From: Mycobacteriales bacterium
GTDB taxonomy: Bacteria > Actinomycetota > Actinomycetes > Mycobacteriales > SCTD01
Length of the DNA stretch: 64,000 nucleotides
NCBI GenBank assembly: GCA_030697205.1
Contig: JAUYQP010000028.1
Coordinates: forward strand, 52,607 to 116,606
Reading direction: 5' to 3'
A model generated the notes under the pieces. That model saw only the letters and a program-made list of their open reading frames with translations. It had not been told where the DNA came from and made no database searches. Position numbers and translations under genes: made by a program. Positions 60,016 through 64,000 of this stretch are shown one piece after another. Within the stretch, counting starts at the first letter, position 1. Every line of letters begins with the position of its first letter.

Positions 60016-61129
60016 GCAGGACCAGCTCCAGCTCGAGGCGGCGCAACGGGTCGTCGAGGTCCGCTCCGAGCAGGTCGCGCAGCAGCCCGACGCGGTAGCG
60101 CACGGTCTGCGGGTGCACCCCGAGCGCGGCGGCGATCCGCTGCCGGTCGCCCTGGTGCGCGAGCCAGGCCCGCAACGTCGACTCCATCCGCTCGCGCTGG
60201 GTCGCGGTCAGCCCGGCGAGCGGCCGCAGCCTCCGCACGGCCAGCGCTTCGAGCGCGACCGGGTCGGCGCTGACGACGAGCTCGGCGAGCAGATCAGCGA
60301 CGTGTACGACGCCCCCGTCGCGCAGCCGGGCTGCCCGACGGGCCAGCGCCACCGAGGTGCGCGCGGCGGTCCACGCCACGGGCAGTCCGACGACGGCGGT
60401 GCGGCCGGCGAGCAGTCGCGCCAGCCGCGCCGACCCGCCCGGTCCGTCGACGTCGGGGAGCAGCAGCAGCGCGCTGCCCCGCGGGCCGTCGTCCTCGGTG
60501 ACGACCAGCGCCCGGTCGTCCCAGCGGGTCGCGAGCTCGTGACCGGCGCCCAGCGGCACGACGACGGCGGTCAGCGTCGTCGGCGGCAGCCACCCCGCGG
60601 CCTCCGCGGCCTCGGCGAGGTCACGCGGCGAGGACTCGGCCAGCAGCAGCCGGGCGAGGACCGCGCGGCGCCGGTCGCGGTCACCGGTCAGCTGCGACTG
60701 CTCCGCGGCGTAGCCCTCGGCCGACGCCGCGGACAGCTCGTCGATGTAGGCGAAGACCGCCGCGGCCAGCGCCACGAGCTCCTCCGGCGACAGCCCCGAG
60801 CGCAGGCCGACATTGGCTAGCCGCGCCCAGGCGAGCCGAGCCCCGACGCGGTACGCCGACAGCAGTGCCTCGAGCGACCGCCCGACGCGGGCCTCCCCTC
60901 GCCCGAGCCCGACGTAGACGTCGCGGTCCAACGCGACCTGCGGGTCGAGGAAGCGACCGAGCGCCACCTGCACCCCGAGGTTGACCCCGCGCCCGAAGTC
61001 ACCCTCGAACGGCCGCGCGTAGGACGGCACCTCCTGCGCGATGGCGGCCAGGATCTCGTCTGCCAGCACAGGCAGCTCGGCCTGCCACAGCACGAGCGCG
61101 TCAGCGGGGAGCACGCTCAATCTTGTCAT
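59996..61129 (-). CDS. PucR/CdaR-type transcriptional regulator
   Basis: ATG 61129 is used (377 aa); the frame's earlier ATG 61165 is in the intergenic region. The N-terminal half is a helical sensor-like domain (VALGRFLDPQVALDRDVYVG; LEALLSAYRVGARLAWARLA). The C-terminal HTH_30 domain is typical of PucR proteins: LRAWLAHQGDRQRIAAALGV HPQTVRYRVGLLRDLLG. In actinobacteria such regulators next to acyl desaturases control membrane lipid genes. A palindrome overlaps its own start codon. Confidence 0.88.
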   Translation of the reverse strand: MTRLSVLPADALVLWQAELPVLADEILAAIAQEVPSYARPFEGDFGRGVNLGVQVALGRFLDPQVALDRDVYVGLGRGEARVGRSLEALLSAYRVGARLAWARLANVGLRSGLSPEELVALAAAVFAYIDELSAASAEGYAAEQSQLTGDRDRRRAVLARLLLAESSPRDLAEAAEAAGWLPPTTLTAVVVPLGAGHELATRWDDRALVVTEDDGPRGSALLLLPDVDGPGGSARLARLLAGRTAVVGLPVAWTAARTSVALARRAARLRDGGVVHVADLLAELVVSADPVALEALAVRRLRPLAGLTATQRERMESTLRAWLAHQGDRQRIAAALGVHPQTVRYRVGLLRDLLGADLDDPLRRLELELVLLRRALG

Positions 61130-61140
61130 GTCGTGACAAG
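61122..61140. promoter_or_regulatory. Palindrome in the regulator/desaturase intergenic region
   Basis: CTTGTCA and TGACAAG with 5 bp between them (7-5-7) cover the regulator's ATG (61127-61129) and lie 67 bp before the desaturase start, next to a TTGACG box at 61143-61148. It is a likely operator for the PucR-type protein. Confidence 0.6.
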
Positions 61141-61206
61141 TTCTTGACGTCGACTCGCACACCATGGGGCAAGACCTCGTCGTACGACGTGAAGCACGCT
61201 CGTCCC

Positions 61207-62130
61207 ATGACCGCTGTGCTCGAGACCCCTCCCCTGCCCTCCACCAAGATGCGCCCGCTCTGGGAGCAGGCGCTCGTCTACGTCGTGGTGGGGCTGCCGA
61301 CGCTCGGGCTCGCGGTCGGCGTGTGGCTCGCCGCGACCCATGGCGGCATCAGCGCCGTCGACGCCGGCATCGCGCTGGCGTTCTACTTCGCCTCCGGCTT
61401 CGGCATCACCGTCGGCTTCCACCGGCTGTTCACCCACCAGTCGTTCAAGGCCAACCGCGGCCTGAAGATCGCCCTCGCAGTGAGCGGGTCGCTCGCTCTG
61501 GAGGGCCCGGTCATCCGCTGGGTCGCCGACCACCGCAAGCACCACGCGCACTCCGACGAGGACGGCGACCCGCACTCACCCTGGCGCTTCGGCCGCTCGA
61601 CCCGCGGCCTGCTGCGCGGTCTGTGGTGGGCGCACACCGGCTGGCTGTTCGACCGCGAGCAGACCTCCGCGCGCCGCTGGGCCCCGGACCTCATCGCCGA
61701 CCGCGACCTGATGCGCATCAACAAGCTCTTCCCGCTGATAGCGCTGTCGTCGCTGATCGTCCCGACGCTGCTCGGCTGGGCGATCACGGGCACGGCCGCC
61801 GGTGCGTTCTCCGCCTACGTCTGGGGCGGCCTGGTCCGCATCCTCGTCATCCACCACGTCACGTGGTCGATCAACTCGCTGTGCCACGTCGTGGGTGCGA
61901 AGCCGTTCGTGTCGACCGACGAGGCCCGCAACCTGGCCTGGCTCGCGATCCCGTCCTTCGGCGAGAGCTGGCACAACCTGCACCACGCCGACCCCAAGCT
62001 CGCCCGCCACGGCGTCGAGAAGGGCCAGATCGACACCTCGGCCGTCGTCATCCGCGGCTTCGAGAGGCTCGGCTGGGCCACCGAGGTGAAGTGGCCGACC
62101 GAGGAGCGCCTCGCCCGCGTCCGCGTCTAG
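61207..62130 (+). CDS. Acyl-CoA / fatty-acid desaturase (membrane, delta-9 type)
   Basis: ATG 61207 gives 307 aa. The three histidine boxes of the di-iron membrane desaturases are present: GFHRLFTHQSFKANRG, WVADHRKHHAHSDEDGDPHS and SWHNLHHADPKLARHG. Four membrane helices surround them. It inserts a double bond into acyl chains, adjusting membrane fluidity. The divergent PucR-type gene is the probable regulator. No ferredoxin or reductase gene is adjacent. Confidence 0.94.
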   Translation: MTAVLETPPLPSTKMRPLWEQALVYVVVGLPTLGLAVGVWLAATHGGISAVDAGIALAFYFASGFGITVGFHRLFTHQSFKANRGLKIALAVSGSLALEGPVIRWVADHRKHHAHSDEDGDPHSPWRFGRSTRGLLRGLWWAHTGWLFDREQTSARRWAPDLIADRDLMRINKLFPLIALSSLIVPTLLGWAITGTAAGAFSAYVWGGLVRILVIHHVTWSINSLCHVVGAKPFVSTDEARNLAWLAIPSFGESWHNLHHADPKLARHGVEKGQIDTSAVVIRGFERLGWATEVKWPTEERLARVRV

Positions 62131-62293
62131 CTGTCGGGACGGGGCGGTCGATTCGGCTTCGGTCAGCTCTCCTTGCCGCAGATGAGTGCGTCGGCCAGGC
62201 AGGCCGAGAAAGTCAGCTCGGCGGCCCGGTCGGAAGCCTGATCCAGCGCCACATGACCTGGTGATGGAGAGTCCGGGGCTATGGCGGCACGGC

Positions 62294-62299
62294 TAATCT
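62294..62299 (+). promoter_or_regulatory. -10 box for the SRPBCC-like gene
   Basis: TAATCT, 7 nt before ATG 62307; a leaderless arrangement. Confidence 0.6.
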
Positions 62300-62306
62300 G
62301 CCCGAC

Positions 62307-62768
62307 ATGACTGAGCGCTTCGAGGTCTCCCGCGAGGTCGCAGCCACCCCGCCACAGGTCTTCGCACTGCTGCGCGACCCGAAAGGGCACGTGGCGATCG
62401 ACAGCTCCGGCATGTTGCAGTCGGCCGAAGGCGCAGCGGTCACGGCTGCCGGTGACCGTTTCGTCGTGCACATGGACAGGGAGTCACTTAACGACTACCC
62501 GCTCGGGAAGTACGACGTGACCGTCGTCATTACCAAGTACGTCGAGGACGAACTCATCGAGTGGACCGTGGAGGGCGTCATCAAGCCGCCGCTCCGACAC
62601 CTCTACGGCTATCGGCTCGAGCCGTCCGAGGTCGGCACCCTGGTCACGACGTACTACGACTGGTCGGAGATCGAGGAAGGCTTCCGCGGGACGGGCGTAT
62701 TCCCCGTGATCCCGGAGACGGCACTGCGTGCGACGCTCGGCATTCTCGCCCGCACCGTCAGCCCCTGA
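62307..62768 (+). CDS. SRPBCC-like protein, 153 aa
   Basis: The start RFEVSREVAATPPQVFALLR DPKGHVAIDSSGMLQ is a helix-grip (polyketide cyclase/START) pattern, followed by strands VTVVITKYVEDELIEWTVEG, YGYRLEPSEVGTLVTTYYDW and a C-terminal helix. Such proteins bind hydrophobic compounds. Codon use is less GC-biased than in the core genes, suggesting a recent or weakly expressed gene. No partner gene is visible. Confidence 0.78.
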   Translation: MTERFEVSREVAATPPQVFALLRDPKGHVAIDSSGMLQSAEGAAVTAAGDRFVVHMDRESLNDYPLGKYDVTVVITKYVEDELIEWTVEGVIKPPLRHLYGYRLEPSEVGTLVTTYYDWSEIEEGFRGTGVFPVIPETALRATLGILARTVSP

Positions 62769-62866
62769 GCCTTGGCTTCTCTGCTCGTCCGTTACCGACG
62801 AGGACGCTGCCAGCGGCATGACCGGACATTCAAGAAACGCTTCTCGTGCCGGGGTCTGCGGTCTCG

Positions 62867-63622
62867 TCAGGCGGTGCGCTGAACGACGAGTCGGTAGCCA
62901 CAGTCACGTTCTGCGCGATGCAGCACGTCGCCGTTGCGCTCAGCCCATCGCCCTGTAGCCAGGTCTTCGGCCAGTTGCGCAAGTCCAGCCTGCACAACGT
63001 CCGGCGCCAGACGCGAGAAGCTGCTGATGCCGCTGCGCACGGCTGGGTCGAGGTAGGCGTCGGGTCGCTGCCAGTAGGCGGCGAGGAAGCCGTCGACGCA
63101 GTCAGCGGGGACGGGAACGACGTCCACGTCGGCGTCGGGCCACACCTCGAGGACCTCGTCCAGCGCGGCGAGGTCTGCTTCGAGATCTCGAATCTGCGGG
63201 AAGTAGTCCCGCACGAGCCACAGCGAGTCCCAGGCACGCTTGTCCCACGTCAGCACGATCTGCGAGGCGCTGACCCGCGCCATCTCGCGCAGGCCGGTCG
63301 CTGCGTCGGTCCAGTGATGGGTCGTGAGGACTGCCATGGCGGCATCGAAGGAGCCATCCGAGAACGGCAAGGACTCAGCGCGGCCCTGCAGGCAAGGAGC
63401 CGATCCAGGTGGCCGCTGAGCGATCATGACCGCCGACGGCTCAACAGCAACGACGTCCAGCGCACTCGGCTCGTAGGAGCCCGTCCCGGCGCCAACATTC
63501 AGGACGGTCGAGCTCCCGCGCAGCGCACGCTCGATCGCGGCGGCGATCCGCGGGTCCGACCTTCGGCGTGCGGAGTAGCCATGCCCGATGGCGTCGTAGG
63601 TCGCGCCCTTCACTCCGTTCAC
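62867..63622 (-). CDS. SAM-dependent methyltransferase
   Basis: The product is 251 aa. Motif I is STVLNVGAGTGSYEPSALDV, with the acidic motif VVAVEPSAVMIAQRPPG. Motif IV is SFDAAMAVLTTHHWTDAATG, matching class I small-molecule methyltransferases of the UbiE/type 11 group. GTG 63622 has TAGGTT 6 nt upstream. Substrate unknown; the neighbours do not form a pathway. Confidence 0.88.
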   Translation of the reverse strand: MNGVKGATYDAIGHGYSARRRSDPRIAAAIERALRGSSTVLNVGAGTGSYEPSALDVVAVEPSAVMIAQRPPGSAPCLQGRAESLPFSDGSFDAAMAVLTTHHWTDAATGLREMARVSASQIVLTWDKRAWDSLWLVRDYFPQIRDLEADLAALDEVLEVWPDADVDVVPVPADCVDGFLAAYWQRPDAYLDPAVRSGISSFSRLAPDVVQAGLAQLAEDLATGRWAERNGDVLHRAERDCGYRLVVQRTA

Positions 63623-63628
63623 GGACGG

Positions 63629-63634
63629 AACCTA
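63629..63634 (-). promoter_or_regulatory. -10 box for the methyltransferase gene
   Basis: TAGGTT on the minus strand, 6 nt before GTG 63622. Confidence 0.5.
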
Positions 63635-63861
63635 CCGATCGTCGCCTCACGACCACGACTTTGCGGTCCTCGGCGGCTGGCACGGCGGGCAGCTCGGAGG
63701 AGCACTTGGCCGTGCGCGCCAGCCGAGGTCAGTTCGCTGCTGCCCCTGGTCGCGGCATAACCGGACGTCGTCTCTGGTCCGTCAGCGACACTTCCCGGCC
63801 GATCCACGATGGTGGAGAACGCGCCCATGATTCCGCGCATCGGCGGGGCGCGGCATAGCAC

Positions 63862-64000
63862 CTAGTGGTCCGCGTCTGAAGTTGTCTTACGGACGGCGTG
63901 GGTGAGGATCTCGTCGGCGGTCTTGGTCCAGGTGAAGGGGTGGCAGCGGTCGTTCCAGCCTTCGATGAACCGGCTGATCGCGGAGACGAGTTCCTTGACG
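63862..64000 (-). CDS. Partial IS630-type transposase (C-terminal end)
   Basis: The frame enters from the right edge and ends at TAG 63864-63862, 45 codons: VKELVSAISRFIEGWNDRCH, then PFTWTKTADEILTHAVRKTT SDADH. FI-x-G-WN-D-R-CHPF-x-WTKTADEI is the C-terminus of IS630/IS1066-neighbouring actinobacterial transposases as I recall it. The start and catalytic residues lie outside the window. The element's left end should be a few bases left of 63862. Confidence 0.8.
   Translation of the reverse strand, partial: VKELVSAISRFIEGWNDRCHPFTWTKTADEILTHAVRKTTSDADH

Noticed and set aside
63619..63861. Minus-strand frame between the methyltransferase and the IS630-type end
   Set aside because: Arg/Ser/Gly-rich, no ribosome site and no homology pattern; probably intergenic.

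Overview
The window is a GC-rich chromosome segment from an actinobacterium. The evidence is the dnaG-rpoD, hrcA-dnaJ-rsmE and phoH-ybeY-corC-era gene orders, CIRCE control, many GTG starts, GTGA/ATGA overlaps, GAF-ANTAR and class-F-sortase genes, and frequent leaderless -10 boxes (TANNNT 6-7 nt before the start codon). A Frankia/Geodermatophilus/Sporichthya/Kineosporia-type lineage fits best, but this is inferred from gene content and no species is claimed.

Layout. 1-7880: right-hand part of an integrated phage-like element, all on the minus strand. It runs from a tyrosine integrase beside a tRNA-Met gene through small overlapping genes, a P-loop ATPase and an HNH protein to a tail tape-measure gene, and leaves the window on the left. 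8.4-15.0 kb: accessory stretch with GAF-ANTAR and GAF-GGDEF signalling proteins, a HesB-like protein, an arsR-AHSA1 pair, and an IS1380-type element that sits inside a palindrome in front of arsR. 15.1-21.9 kb: tRNA-Asn, several secreted proteins (TIM-barrel, HELGH protease, subtilase, lipoprotein) and a type IB topoisomerase. 21.9-33.2 kb: core minus-strand genes rpoD, dnaG, dgt, rsgA, a DUF218 protein, ppdK, a UPF0104 membrane protein and glyS.

33.2-45.2 kb: a peroxiredoxin; then a two-gene locus in which a PqqD-domain/M50 membrane protease follows a protein built of AAPIDxAVAAN repeats (the best candidate here for an undescribed system); a sortase with a probable substrate; yibE, uppS, recO, an EAL-domain protein and a secreted beta-propeller. 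45.2-50.8 kb: era, an IS30-family element among dispersed GATCACC palindromes, a degenerate cytidine deaminase, corC, ybeY and phoH. 50.8-56.5 kb: an ECF sigma factor with two tandem membrane proteins that look like anti-sigma/sensor paralogues, followed by four regularly spaced 46-bp hairpin repeats. 56.2-60.0 kb: rsmE, dnaJ, hrcA with CIRCE, and a GDT1-type transporter. 60.0-64.0 kb: a PucR-type regulator divergent from an acyl desaturase with a palindrome between them, an SRPBCC protein, a methyltransferase, and the end of an IS630-type transposase running off the right edge.

How the genes fit together. Housekeeping runs are packed into translationally coupled operons (dnaG/rpoD; hrcA/dnaJ/rsmE; phoH/ybeY/corC/CDA-like; recO/uppS). 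Envelope functions dominate the rest: regulated proteolysis, sortase anchoring, ECF sigma signalling and lipid desaturation. Three insertion sequences and one phage-like element mark the variable parts.
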